Positions 9,480-21,900 of a DNA stretch of 64,000 nt are shown in pieces. The stretch's first letter is position 1; every line of letters begins with the position of its first letter. A model generated the notes under the pieces. The model made no database searches. It was not told the origin of the DNA and worked only from the letters and a program-made list of their open reading frames with translations. Origin of the DNA: Carnegiea gigantea (Eukaryota; Streptophyta; Magnoliopsida; Caryophyllales; Cactaceae); contig JAKOGI010003138.1 in assembly GCA_029747015.1 (NCBI GenBank), positions 1-64,000 of the forward strand, in the 5' to 3' direction. The translations under genes and the position numbers were made by a program.

Positions 9480-12230
9480 TTCACCCAACTACAAAGGTTG
9501 AAGATAAGTAAAAGCATCAGCCACCCTGTTCCCTTCCTACTTAACAAAAAACCAAGAAATGAAATCAAAAAAGTTCGACAGTTTAATAACTTCATCAATA
9601 AAAAGGCCTAAGCAACAACTAAGATGACTTCTACTCTTAAACTTATTGATTAGAGACAAATTGTCGCCTTCCACTACAACGCTTTGGTGTCCATCTAGCT
9701 TCCCAGGCTTTTCTGAAAGCAAAGATGCATACCTTTGCTTCCTCCACTAATGGTTTAGAAAACCTGAGACCTTGACTAACTCCTATAGCTACACTATTTC
9801 CCTCAAAGTCTCTAATCACAAAGCGATACCCATGCTTGAAGCCAAGTAACTACCTTGCATCAAAATTTATTTTCCATAGGGTAGTAGAAAGTGGCTACCA
9901 ATGTGACCAATGCTTCTCATTTTTAGGTTAGAGTTTTGTTTGAGCCTCTTTAAAACTTTTGGCAAAGTAAAGAGCACAACTTTCAAAACATGAACCGATT
10001 CCTTATTTTCCATTGTTTGCACATAATAGCCAAAATATTACCCAATTTCAATGCCTCATGCTTGTCATATAAAATATTTAGTTGATATTTCAGAGAACCT
10101 CTAATGTGCTCATCTACCATTACATCAAAGTCACAACTAGTCGACACCTCATGAGCCATTGGACACAAAAGAGGATGTGCTCATCAAATTCTTCAATGTC
10201 ATCACATATGTCACACTTCATGTTTATGCCCTGAAAGTTCTTTGCCAATTTCACTTTTGAACTAATAACCCTACATATAGTTTCTATCTAAACATTCTAA
10301 TCCTAGGGGGAACTATTAGTTTATGCAACTATTTTCATAGACGATTCTTTCCATTGGATGTTGACAATTTAGCTCAACAGCTTTGGCGTCCTTGATCAAA
10401 TAATAAGTTGACTTAACACTAAAATCACTAGATGCAATAAAATGCCAAATTCCCTCATTGGCAGGCCAATATAGGAATTTTAAGAATTATGCTGAATCAC
10501 ATGGCAAAAAACTTTCCTCATAATTTTAGGTGGCCAACATCCAAGTCAGAAGCAATCATCCCATTTTAATAGGTGAATTAACTCGAAAAGAAGCAGGTCT
10601 CAACATCCATTTTAGTGTCCAAACACTCAACAACCCCCTACCAACCAGCCACCAACAACCCATCTTAATAAACTTTTTGAAACCTAAATACTATACCAAG
10701 TAAAGTTCGGGCAACAACCAAGTGTAGCCTGTATTATGTCATTATTTGAAAAATATTGATTTCAGGACTTGAGCAATCAGAGAGTTAGACTACTGCAACA
10801 ATCTCCAAAATTGTTCTACTAGCATAACTTCATTAAATATCTCTAAATCATGAGAACCCAACCTCCTGTCATCCTTTTGTTCACACAGCTTGCTTTTGTT
10901 AATCCAATGGACTACTCGGAAGAAACCCAATCGATTTATGATGTCATTTCTCCACTAAAAATGATTGATAGTGGATTGAATTGATAGATACAAATTCGCT
11001 GGCAGTTTAAAAATGCTCATCGCATAAAGTAGAAATTACTTGGGCCACAGCAGCACTTTCCTACCTGCCCATGAAATTAGTCTATCCATCCAATTGTTCA
11101 ACGGTTTAGCCACTTTGTTTTTAATAAAAATAAAAGGCAATTGTTTTGAATGATTAGAAAAGTAGAAACGCCTAGATACATACTATGAGATACCACTTCT
11201 TGAATACCTACAGTATTACCAATTTGTACTCGATTATCAGGATAAATACCTTTGGCGAAACAAACATTGGTCTTGTTGAGGTTTGAACTTTTGACATGAA
11301 GCCCTCTCATGACAAATGAGAATATCCTTGGCGCAACAAGCCTGCTCAACACTTGCCTTAAAAAAAATAACATAACAGTTGACAATTAATAGGCAAGAAA
11401 TATGATGAGCATGACAACTTTTTGACCCTCAATGTGGCCCTCCCTAGCAGCCTAATTAATCAACCCTAAAAAACCTTTGGTACAAAATACAAATAGATAT
11501 GGTGATAGGGGGTCGCCTTGGCAAAGTCCTCAAGAAGGTTTGAAGTATCCCTGAGCCTCTCCGTTAATTGTAAAAAGCAGGGTAAAACTCTTCACGTACT
11601 TCATCATCAAATTAACCTAGTCATATCCCAGTTTGTGCATGATCCTTCTAAGAAAAATCCTTCTAACTCGGTCACAAGCCTTAACCATATCAAGCTTTAA
11701 GCTCATGCTACCAGTCACTTCGACAAACCCATTCATAGAATGAAAAATCTCAAAAGCGACCAATCTATTATCCATAATCAATCTTCCTCGAGTAAAAGGA
11801 CTCTGATTTTTAAAAATAATATCCGAGAGTATGATTTTCAAATGGTTTGCTACTATCTTGGTGACTACATTATACACCACATTACATAAGCTGATTGGTC
11901 GAAAATTAGTCATAGAATTTGGGTTCAATTTTTGGGTATCAAGGCCAAGTTCGTATGAATAAGATTATCTAGCATGGGTTCTCCATTGAGAATTACAAGC
12001 ACCATAGAAGATACATATTTCCTACAAACCCCGAAATTTATGATAAAAGAAGGGATTAAAGTCATTTAGGCTAGGAGCCTTGCCGAGACGCATTTGTTTC
12101 AATGCTTCTAAACCTTCATCTTGTTTGTAAGCTTCACAAAGAATTGCATTCCCTAGACTACACAAAGAACTGATTATTGGATAATCAATGGCAGTGGATT
12201 GGATGCATAGGTAAATTTGTCATCCCCTAG
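9480..12230 (-). pseudogene. Decayed L1-type LINE ORF2 (reverse transcriptase to RNase H)
   Basis: Read on the minus strand from right to left. A 'KAPxLNDFNPFFYHKF' block lies near 12040-12090. Reverse transcriptase finger and palm motifs lie at 11617-11928 ('NFRPISLCNVVYNVVTKI', 'SPFTRGRLIMDN', 'LKLDMVKACDR'). The thumb region is at about 11098-11385. A zinc-binding/linker remnant is near 9983-10168, and an RNase H remnant ('VVVEGDNLSLINKFKS') at 9537-9722. The frame is broken many times. Plant L1 elements carry endonuclease, RT, zf-RVT and RNase H in this order; the endonuclease is not recognisable here, so the copy is probably 5'-truncated or lost beyond 12300. Dead. Confidence 0.75.
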
Positions 12231-14960
12231 AATTTGGTCTTTCTTTTGCTTTTGGAGATGATCGTAACCCTTTGCTTTTTGCTAATAGTAATTGTTAAGG
12301 AGAAATGAGGAGGCGGGGTAGGAGAGACATACATTGCTTATTTCTGTTTAGAGTTTTTTAATATTTATTTGTATTCTTATCTATCCTTTTGCCTTAATAA
12401 TAAACCAAGAAAAAAAAAGGATCAAAAAAAAGAGGAACTGCATTCATGGCTTTTGAAACCTTCCTTCCAACATTATCAACTGCTTCCTCAATACCATTCA
12501 GATTTTTTAAAGTTAAATGATCAATAGAGATCATGGAGGATTGATCTCTTCTTTAAAGTTTGAATTACAATTTTGTTGCTCCCTTTGATATGCACGTTTT
12601 TAATCATGTAGATATCAGCGCCCTAATCTTATTTGTTACCTTTTTATCTTTCTCCAAGTGGCCTTGAATAATGTTCTAAAGACACCCTGATGAAACTTTT
12701 AGATGATAAATGACCTGTCACAATTGCATTTTCCAAGAGGGGTTTTTTTTTTTTTTTTAATATTTAAGGCAGGGTATAAGAGGCCCTTTGTAGGCTTAGA
12801 TTATACCGAAGCCCCCCTCTCCATATACTCCAAATTCTACATGCAAATGTATGCTCTGCTTATCCTACTAGGCAAAAAAGCTCAAATAAAAAATAAAAAA
12901 TAGAGAATAACACAATATACTTTAAGTGTTGTCTTGTGCAACACTATCAAAATATAATAAAATTAAGAATTAAAAAAATATAGGGATAATTTCTTATTCC
13001 TCATGTGTGTGGTTGGTTTAGTTTAAAGGCATAGACTCACATGAATCAAGATAGTACACATTTACTCAAATTTATATTCGAAGAGTTTATTAATAATACT
13101 TCTAAGGTATAGCTCCAAATGAAAAATAAAGAAAATAATTGTTTTTAACAAAATTAGAAAAGGAATAAATTCATTAATATCAATAAGTTGCGCAACATCT
13201 ATAATACAAATCCAACTCAAAAGAAATACAATCTTGAATATTAAAGATAAGTCTTGACCTAAAAATCTAACTGCAAACGTACTGAACATGCAGTTTCTCA
13301 TTCAAAGCATTATTTTCTATCACTATAGCATAGAGAAAAGATTGACATATCAATGACATTCTTTTGAAGGTAGATTTATTAATCTAGTATACATTTTGTC
13401 AAGAAGATACTTCGGCGATTTAAAAAGTTATACCTAAAGAATCAGTAGTCATTGGAAACCTGGTTGGTATTTTGAAAGAACTCATTCCACACAAAAACAA
13501 ATAAACACATAGAAAGCCAAAACAAAATCAACTTTAAAACTCGCCCACAATTGTTGAGATAAATTCAAATAATAAGATCCACTAATCTCATGACTGAGGA
13601 ATAATTACATTACATGTGAGACGTGCAAAAACCAAAAAGTTGAAATGCATGTTGAAACCAAATTTATCTTCAAGCAAGCTGAATTAGAGGCACAATTCAA
13701 ATTGCACCTAATAGAAAGAAGAAGAAGAAGAAAAACAACTAACTAACCAATAAACGAAAGAATCGATAAGAAACAACTTTTTCTAGCGTCGAACTTGCCG
13801 GTAATGGAATTCCTTGGTTGGTTGATTTGCGAGGGTGGTAGGGACAAAGGAAGAGAATATGGGATTGAGTGATTCAATTCTCATACTCAGAGTTGTATTT
13901 GAATTTATAAAATAAAACAAAGGGAGGATGTAGATTCAACAATGGCAACAATGGATGAGTAAAGTCAAAGCAGAGGTAACAGGGATGTTAATCCCTTTCA
14001 CCAATGTGCACATCCATCCCCATGGTCCAAGTGTGAATGACAAACATTCCAATTGTTGAACCAATCATTTCCAAGTGTTGTGTTTCAACAACTAAAATTG
14101 TGAAGGTGTTAGCTAATATAGGTGGTAAAGTCTTTGAAAGTTATTGCTAAAGACCTGGATTCAAGTTCGACTTACATTGACCTTTGTGGTCATATGCACA
14201 AAACAAATGAAGAACTGAAGTTGATGCCCGTGCCAATTTAGAAACTCTTGAAAAAGTCTTCCTTTCTAATCTCAAATAGCAAGCCTTTTAGCTGCTTTTA
14301 TGTTCTAATTATTGAACCACTAAATCTGAATTTAACAAATTCTGCAGAGGGCTTGTTCTATCCATTTTGATTATATTTGTAGTCTACCATTGCATAAGGG
14401 GCTCTTTTCCATTGGACCTACTCCTTGTTTGCCATTCTGCGTTTGCTTGTTCCACTCGGATAATGACTCTTTTTAAGTTGAAGATTTTGCTCATGAATAC
14501 AATTGCATTTCTCTCATTCCATACACTCTAAAAGACACATGTAACTTTCGCAAATTTCCAACCCAAAAATATTGTTCTAAAATCTTATGAGTTTCCTTCC
14601 ACTTATATCATCTATAAACTTGATGGTGCCATTAAACTACTTGCGTCGGCAATCATTTTTATCCATGGGAACTTGACTGCGGAATTAACATGACATTTCA
14701 TCGCATGGAATCAAGCAGGCATGAATGAATGAAAAAAGGACCATGAGAAATGGCTCGGTTCCACCCCCCCCCCCCATCTCTAGCTCCCCATACTTCATTC
14801 ACACTTTTCAACCCATTTCATTGATTTTCTGAGCAAAAATTTAACTCTGTCCATTTACTGTTACTCGTTCAGTCTTCTCATTTTTTCCGACATTTTCTCT
14901 CTCTTCCCGCTCCCAAGTAACATTCGACGGCATCCAATCTAACTTTTGATGATTGAAGCC
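12231..14960. other. Intergenic region with no supported gene
   Basis: AT-rich sequence with a T run at 12744-12758, a (GAA)n stretch near 13720-13735 and a C run at about 14765-14775. A short minus-strand patch near 12430-12470 can be read as a coding fragment but is not identifiable. The final 150 bp probably belong to the SCAR promoter and 5' leader (CT-rich near 14890-14910). Confidence 0.6.
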
Positions 14961-15071
14961 TTGAAACGTGAAAACGTCGAAGGATCGATTCGCCAATTCA
15001 TCATCGCAGAGAAGAGAGAGAAGAGGAGGAAGACGACGAAGAAGTGGAGGTAGGGTTTGTGAGAATCAGAT

Positions 15072-15074
<3 letters not shown>

Positions 15075-15102
<28 letters not shown>
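15075..15102 (+). repeat. (GA)n tract immediately upstream of the SCAR start codon
   Basis: About 14 GA units end at the A before ATG 15103. GA/CT tracts are common in plant 5' leaders. The tract is in frame with the SCAR start and the frame stays open back to about 14968, but that upstream segment has no ATG; it begins only at a GTG. ATG 15103 is therefore taken as the start, and the conserved [12 protein letters not shown] start of the family confirms it. Confidence 0.9.
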
Positions 15103-15105
<3 letters not shown>

Positions 15106-15257
15106 CCATTGAGCAGGTACCAAATAAGGAATGAGTATAGCTTGGCAGATCCAGACTTGTACAAAGTTGCCGATAAAGATGATCCTGAAGCTCTTCTTGA
15201 AGGTGTTGCCATGGCCGGCCTTGTTGGTGTCCTTCGCCAGCTCGGTGACTTAGCTCA
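15103..15257 (+). CDS. SCAR: SCAR exon 1 (start of SCAR homology domain)
   Basis: 155 nt, residues 1-51 plus two bases. The translation begins [20 protein letters not shown] and continues through '[26 protein letters not shown]', the invariant N-terminus of plant SCARs that binds the ABI/BRICK partners. Donor GTTAAT at 15258. The split codon is completed by G at 19623. Confidence 0.95.
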
Positions 15258-18200
15258 GTTAATTTCTCTCTCTTCTTCTTTCTGTTTATCTCTCTTTCAC
15301 AATGAAGAATGTTTAGGGCTTGGGTTTGAGTTAATTGGGCCTAATTTAGTTGATTATGGACTTGAAGGATGTTTCTGGATTCATGAGTGATTGAGATCTG
15401 CTTGAATGGAGATTTTTCTGTTTATGCTCGTTTCATACATTGCCCTAAAATGCAATTCCTTAAGATTGCCAATTTGATATAAGTATTTGCATTTACATCA
15501 ACGCTTATCTTCCTATGTTTGCTGTGTTATTGTTTGATGGAGTATTTTATTCAATTAACTTTTGATTTACGTTCAGTTTGCTAGATTAGGTTAGTGTTAA
15601 GTAAGTTTGACCAACTGCATTTCCTGAAATCCTAGGAACAGGGGAACCATGGAGAAAATAACTTCTGTTTTTGTGCTCAGGTTTTTCGCCAGTTCATGGA
15701 ATTTCATAGGAAGAAAGCCTTTGTATTTGTAGTTGACACGCAAAGCTGAAAGAATTAGTTGATTGATCTGCGCAGAGTGTAAATGTGGTCTGAAGCATTG
15801 CACATTGGGCAAACTCCAAACCCATATCCATACTCTAGAGGCCCGCTTAGGCACAATGTTTGGGGGAGGGGGAAGGCCCAATAGCTGTATCCCTGAATTG
15901 CACAGGCTGTACTGATGAAAATTTCAAGCCACTCCATTCCATCATAGGATGGTTGTAAGGTTGCTGTGCTTTATGGTTTATTGCATAAGCATCAAATTGT
16001 TAATAAGATGCTGATATGAGGATGTTCTAAGGATTTTTTTTTCTTTTTTTGGGGGGGGGGGAGAAACCAAAGTGCTTATCATTATCACGAAGGATAATTG
16101 AGTTCTATATGATGACCTTATTTTGTAGTTTTCCTTCCAATTTACACTTGTTATTTGATACAAAATCAAGTGTATGAGTAAGCACCTCTTTGACCTGCCT
16201 ACAATATTAAGAGCATATGGAACTCTTTCTTGGTAAACTGCTTCAGTCCTTGCAAGCTACGTGAAGTAGGGCAAAGCAACAACAAAAGCCAGCAAAATCA
16301 TGTTAAGTTTCTTCAGTCTCTGAGTTTGGAGAATCCCTCTATAGTCTATACATATGACTCAAGCTCCGCGGTTGAATATAATATGCAACTGACTGAAAAT
16401 GATCCCTCATGCCTCACCTCTGTAGCAGTTGTTCAATGCAAACGAAGATGCTCGTGCTTTTCCTCAGCCTGATCACTTATTTTGCTTGATGTCCACTGAA
16501 TTCAAAAATTTAGCAATTCTACCCAGAAAATGAATTCTATAGTGCATAAGCAGCCAGATAAGGATAGATTGTTTAGGGATACTAATCCTATTACACCTGC
16601 TTATCCCAATTCACTCTGTACAACCTACCAAGAAGCCTTACATACCCGCCACCTGGGTATACTGCTCAGTACCTGAGATATCCCAGTGAGTGTTCTGCTT
16701 ATTTTGAAAATCTTTCTTTATAAGATCTTTGATCCTGCACACATTCTTCAAAATTCTCTGGAGAAGTTTTGTAATCCCACCAAGTACAGCTTTTCAAGTA
16801 ATGTTCATGCATCCTTTTGACCCAAATGATATCTTTCTTGCATCCCACAGACCATACCTGTTTGGCTATGAAGGCTTCATTCCAAATCTCATTGTTTTTA
16901 ATCCACGGGAGCTATGGTTTAGGTTTGCAGACATTCTTCCATGATGCCAGTGGTCTTCGAACACAGCTACTTGTGTAACTCCAAAGATCGTTCGATAATT
17001 TCTGCAAAAATTTTCCGCATAGGAAGAACGATTAATGTAGAGAGGAACTTTTTAGTAATGCTCATGCAATAGAATATGAGGGAAGCATGCTGAAATGGTC
17101 CCTTGCAAGGCTGGAGCTCGAGACTCCATGTGCATTGCAACTTATCTTTGGTTCTCTTTTATTTTGTTTTATTTTTATTATTGAAAGAACTAATAAATAA
17201 GTTTCCCTTAGGAGGCTATTCATATGATTGGGAGTAGGGAGGATGGATTATGTACCCTTGTATCCTTAACCCTCATAGGAAAAAATGCTAGGAGGCTCTT
17301 CATATGATAGGGAATAGGGAGTAGGGAGGATGTATTATGTACCCTTGTGCCCTGAACCCTTGCAAGCAAAAATGTTGTTTCCTTTAAACCCTTCATTGAG
17401 AACTAATGAGTACCTTTTATTTCAAGAGAAGAAAAGAAGTAAAGGACCATTAAATTTGAAGTTTTACTTAGCATAGATTTAGAGCCAGGTGAAAAGTAGC
17501 CGCATTGTCTGCTTTGTTGAAAGGTTTCTCCTTCATGTTTGTTTGTGTGTGTATTGTATGTTCTGTCTGGCATTGTAGGATTCCTCCCAATTGTCCATTT
17601 GGTAGAATGTCAACGGAGAGCTACAGTAGTAGTTTGAATCAATCTAGAACTTCGAGGACCTCATATCTACTCTCTCTATCAGTTTGGCCCATTTTTAACT
17701 TGTGAAATTTTCCTTTGGACAAAGCCCAAAATTATCGTTGGATTTCTTTTGTTAGAATAGAAAATGATTATTAGAATAGAAGTGTAACACCTCATCTATG
17801 GACATAGAGAATTAGATGAACCCCCCTTAGACTTTGCTTTTGAAAGTTTGATGTATTTAATGGGGTTGAGCAAGTATATTTTATTTTTTTTGGTGTGATT
17901 TCTAAGTTTCCAAGGGAAGTTCACAATAGTGTTTTTTTTTTGTTTTTTTTTTTTTGGGGTTTTTTGGGGGTGCAATAGTTAACTCATTAACATAGTCAGA
18001 ACTTCACTTATGGAATATGGGTGCTAGTTCGCTTAAAAGACTTCATGTAATAACTCTAATGCGTTATTAGTGGGTAAGGCTGTTTTCCCCTCCATCCATT
18101 ATCGATGTTTATCTTGATTTGGAAGAAGGAATTAAGTTTTGAAAGGTCCGTAATGTCCACAAAAATCATATCTTTTGTTGTTAGATTGTGGATGTTGCAT

Positions 18201-18889
18201 ATATTATGTGTAAGGCCGGCAATACTTCAGGCTTTGGTCAATCTGGCTTTGGGCATTTTGGAATGGAAAAAAAAAGGGCAGCCCGGTGTACAAGCATCCC
18301 GCGTTTGCACAGAGCTCCACCCCAAGGACAAATTTACAAATTTATCATTGGATGACAATTCAGACAAGCTCTGAAACTGTCGGATTTTACAATTCAGACA
18401 TCATTGAATGACTTGAACCGAACCTGGCTCTGTGATGTCTAGACCCGGATCTTTGGTGTCCAGATTTATGATTTTTTTTTTAAAAAAAAAGAAAAATTGA
18501 TTGTGATGTTGGCAGTGAGAAAGCGGTTGCCAGCCTCAGATCTGTGTTCAGATAGATGTGGTAGAGAGACAAATCCAACCAAGGTAGTACACTAGAAAAC
18601 TTCATTTCCCTTCTATCTCCACTCCAAAAACTGCTTAGAAACTCTAAAAGAAGGAGGGGGGAAAAAAAAAGAAGAGCAAGATCAACCAACCCATGGGTAT
18701 AAAAGTTAGAACCGAGAACGAAGAGGAGAGGCCGAGAGAGGAAACTAGAAGGGGGAAAAAACACGTCTTCCTTGTTTTGGAACAGAATCTCCATGTCATT
18801 TTTCTTTAATATCCTTCAAGTATTAATCAAGATTAATTCAACGGCTTTTAGCCTTTTACTAGCATAGTCTGATAGCCCTCAAGATGATG

Positions 18890-18933
<44 letters not shown>

Positions 18934-21900
18934 GGATACGGAGGGAAGCAGATTTTCTTTTCACTTTTAATAACATGAGTTATTTATATGAAATTATGGT
19001 AAGGGGGATTTGGGTCACATTGGCCGGTTCAAAACCCAGCTTGCATGTGTAGTTGGCTTTGCTCTAAGAAAAATTTGAACAAAACTTGTCCACATTGGTC
19101 AACCTGATCTTAAAAGATTTCTGCAAAACTAAGCGAAGACACGCGCCTGAGTGCATACAGAGTGATACAGTATTCAGCATTTGAAGGCAGGGCGGAGCAG
19201 CAGCGCATCACAGTGCCAATCATGTTTGCAAGCTTCCATACTGAAAACATGGTCATAAATCATAATGATATCAACTGGGACTATCTACTAAGCATAGCCA
19301 TCTCTTCATAAGTCGAAAGCATTTACACTATCCCAATTTCCTAGTCCAGTGTCAGGCAGAGCACTTGGGATTGCATGATTGAGACACACATGAAACGATG
19401 CAAAGAGTGTCTCTTCAATGTGTTTTTGATCAAAATTGATACGTCCAATGGAGCTGAAAGGGTTTTGCAGATAAAGTGCCTCTTTGCAAGTTAAACACCT
19501 AAACTTGGTTTGCGAGTTAAACTTAATTTGGAGATAAATGCCTCTCTTATCATTAATGCATTTGCTTCATGTAGTTGTGGTTATGCATGTTATCTAATCA
19601 TCTTTTTGTTTTGTATTTCAAGGTTTGCTGCTGAGATATTCCATGACTTACATGAGGAAGTTATGGCCACAGCTGCAAGAGGTCACGGACTGATTGCGAG
19701 AGTCCAGCAACTAGAAGCTGAGTTTCCTTTGGTGGAGAGGACACTTCTTTCCCAAACCAGCCATACAGCTTTTCTGTACAACTCAGGTAAAAGTTCATGA
19801 TGAGCATCTTTATACATTTTTTGCATTGTCGGATATTATGCGACAGCTAATTTTAACATTAGTACCCATTGACTGTTGTAGTAAAAGCAATGCCGATTCT
19901 GAGATCTATTGTGGCATCATTCTAAACTTGTTAGTACCTGAAGTACAAAGTGCTGTCGACCATTGTAGTAAAATTTTTGGCGATTCTGACATCTACTTTG
20001 ACATGATTGTGAACTTGTAAGTACTACTTTAGTACTATGAGTTGGATAGTTTTCTTGACAAACCCCCCGGCCCAGGAAAAAATAAAAAAACTAAGAGTTC
20101 AGAAGGCCTTTTTCTTCTCTTCATTGTTTAATTGTTTTTAAGGGGTGGCAATGGATCGGGTTCAGATTGAATGAATCATCATCCACTTTCATCCACGTCA
20201 TCCAATCGATCCATCATCTACAAAAATTCAATGCAATCCATCTGTCTACCATCCGTGGGTAAAAACGGGTGGATCGAGTTGTAAACGGGTGATGAAAGCT
20301 TAGGTGTAATATGTTAGCAAATTTATGAGAAAAAATAAGTTTTGCTTTTTGAAAAGTCTCAAGAAGATATTTTAGTTATAAGAAATTAATAAATATCATA
20401 TTTATGATATTAATTTTGACAAAAATTATAAAAGTAACGATATAATCATTCAAAAAATGGGTAAAATTTAAAGGACAAAAATAAAAAGTAAACTAATAGC
20501 AAATAGGAGATACACGTGGATGACTAAGAGGGTGATGGATCGGGTGATGGGTCGGATGGAGAATCATCCGCATCCAACTCAATCCGTGAAACCATCATCC
20601 ATCATCCACATATTTCGGATTTTCACCCGCTTTTTCGGGGGTGGAATGGATATACATTGAATACGGGTGAAATTGCCACTCCTTCATCTCAAGAATGATC
20701 ATCCTATGCGCCTGAAAGTTGTTCCAATTTTGCTGGGTTTGGATATCTACTCTTTATGTACTGGTATTAGATTAACCACTTGTCGTAAGAGTTTATTCCC
20801 TCCTCCTGTGTGAAAGCAAGCTAGTGAATGACAGGTTTTCTGAGGGATTTTAATTCAATTGTTTGGATGTATTACAGATTAATGTCGACAATCTCATTGT
20901 CAATTGCACTCTCTCTCTCTCTCCCCCCCCCTCTCCCCGCGGTTTTGATTTTTTATTTTTAAACCCTTCTATATTGCAAGTGCTGAAAATCTGCATTATC
21001 TGAGAGCATAGAAGGTACTTATCATATATACCTTTGTTGCAGGTATTGACTGGCATTGTAAAGCCCGCATGGATGAGAATCTGGTTACACAAGGTGATTT
21101 ACCTCGATTTGTTATGGACTCTTATGAGGAGTGTCGTGGTCCTCCTCGGCTTTTCCTTCTGGACAAGTGAGCTATCTTTCTATGTCATGAATTTTGCACT
21201 ATAGATTTATGAAATCATTGAGCAGTGATAATCATGACTTATAATGCCACAGGTTTGATGTTGCGGGGGCAGGTGCATGTTTGAAACGCTTCACAGATCC
21301 ATCATTCTTCAAAGCAGAAGCAATATTGACTGGTAAAAAGTTAGATGGCCAGCGGGAAAAGAGAGCTCGAAGAGTGAAGGTAGGGACAAGAGGAGATTCT
21401 AATGCACAATCTCAAACCTTTCACACTATTTGATTGAAATACCATTACCCATTCTGCATGACTTTGCATTTGGCTTGGATTTGTTTCACATTAGAATGCA
21501 CCATTCAACTGGCAGACTGAATCATTACTGCATTGCTGGTTCTAGTAGATTCATTGTGGCATTCCAGTTTCAGCTTTAAAATGTTCAACCCTGGCAAGAA
21601 CTTTTGCTATTCTTTTCTTTTCCCCCTCATTAATTGAAGACTTGTTAATTGTATAATAACTCTAATATATTGGTCATACTGTTAGACTTAAGACATATGG
21701 AGGTACCACACAAAACGGAAACAAAGACAAACAGAAAATGAGCTAATAAGATGCCGTAAAACAAAAGGGGGGGGGGGGGAAGTGCATCTGCATATAGTAT
21801 GTATTAGACATTTGAAAGTATTCTAGGAGTTTGGGTTGGCTTTCCCTGTTGGGTAAACCTTTGACAGCTCTAATTATAAGCAATCATGAAGTAACCGACA

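Noticed and set aside
14100..14230. tRNA-like words (GGATTCAAGTTCGACT)
   Set aside because: A B-box-like stretch without any cloverleaf around it.
14968..15102. N-terminal extension of SCAR from GTG 14968
   Set aside because: No ATG, and the family start [12 protein letters not shown] is at 15103.
15258..15390. Read-through of SCAR exon 1 to a stop at 15390
   Set aside because: Homology ends at 15257 at a GT donor and resumes at 19623.
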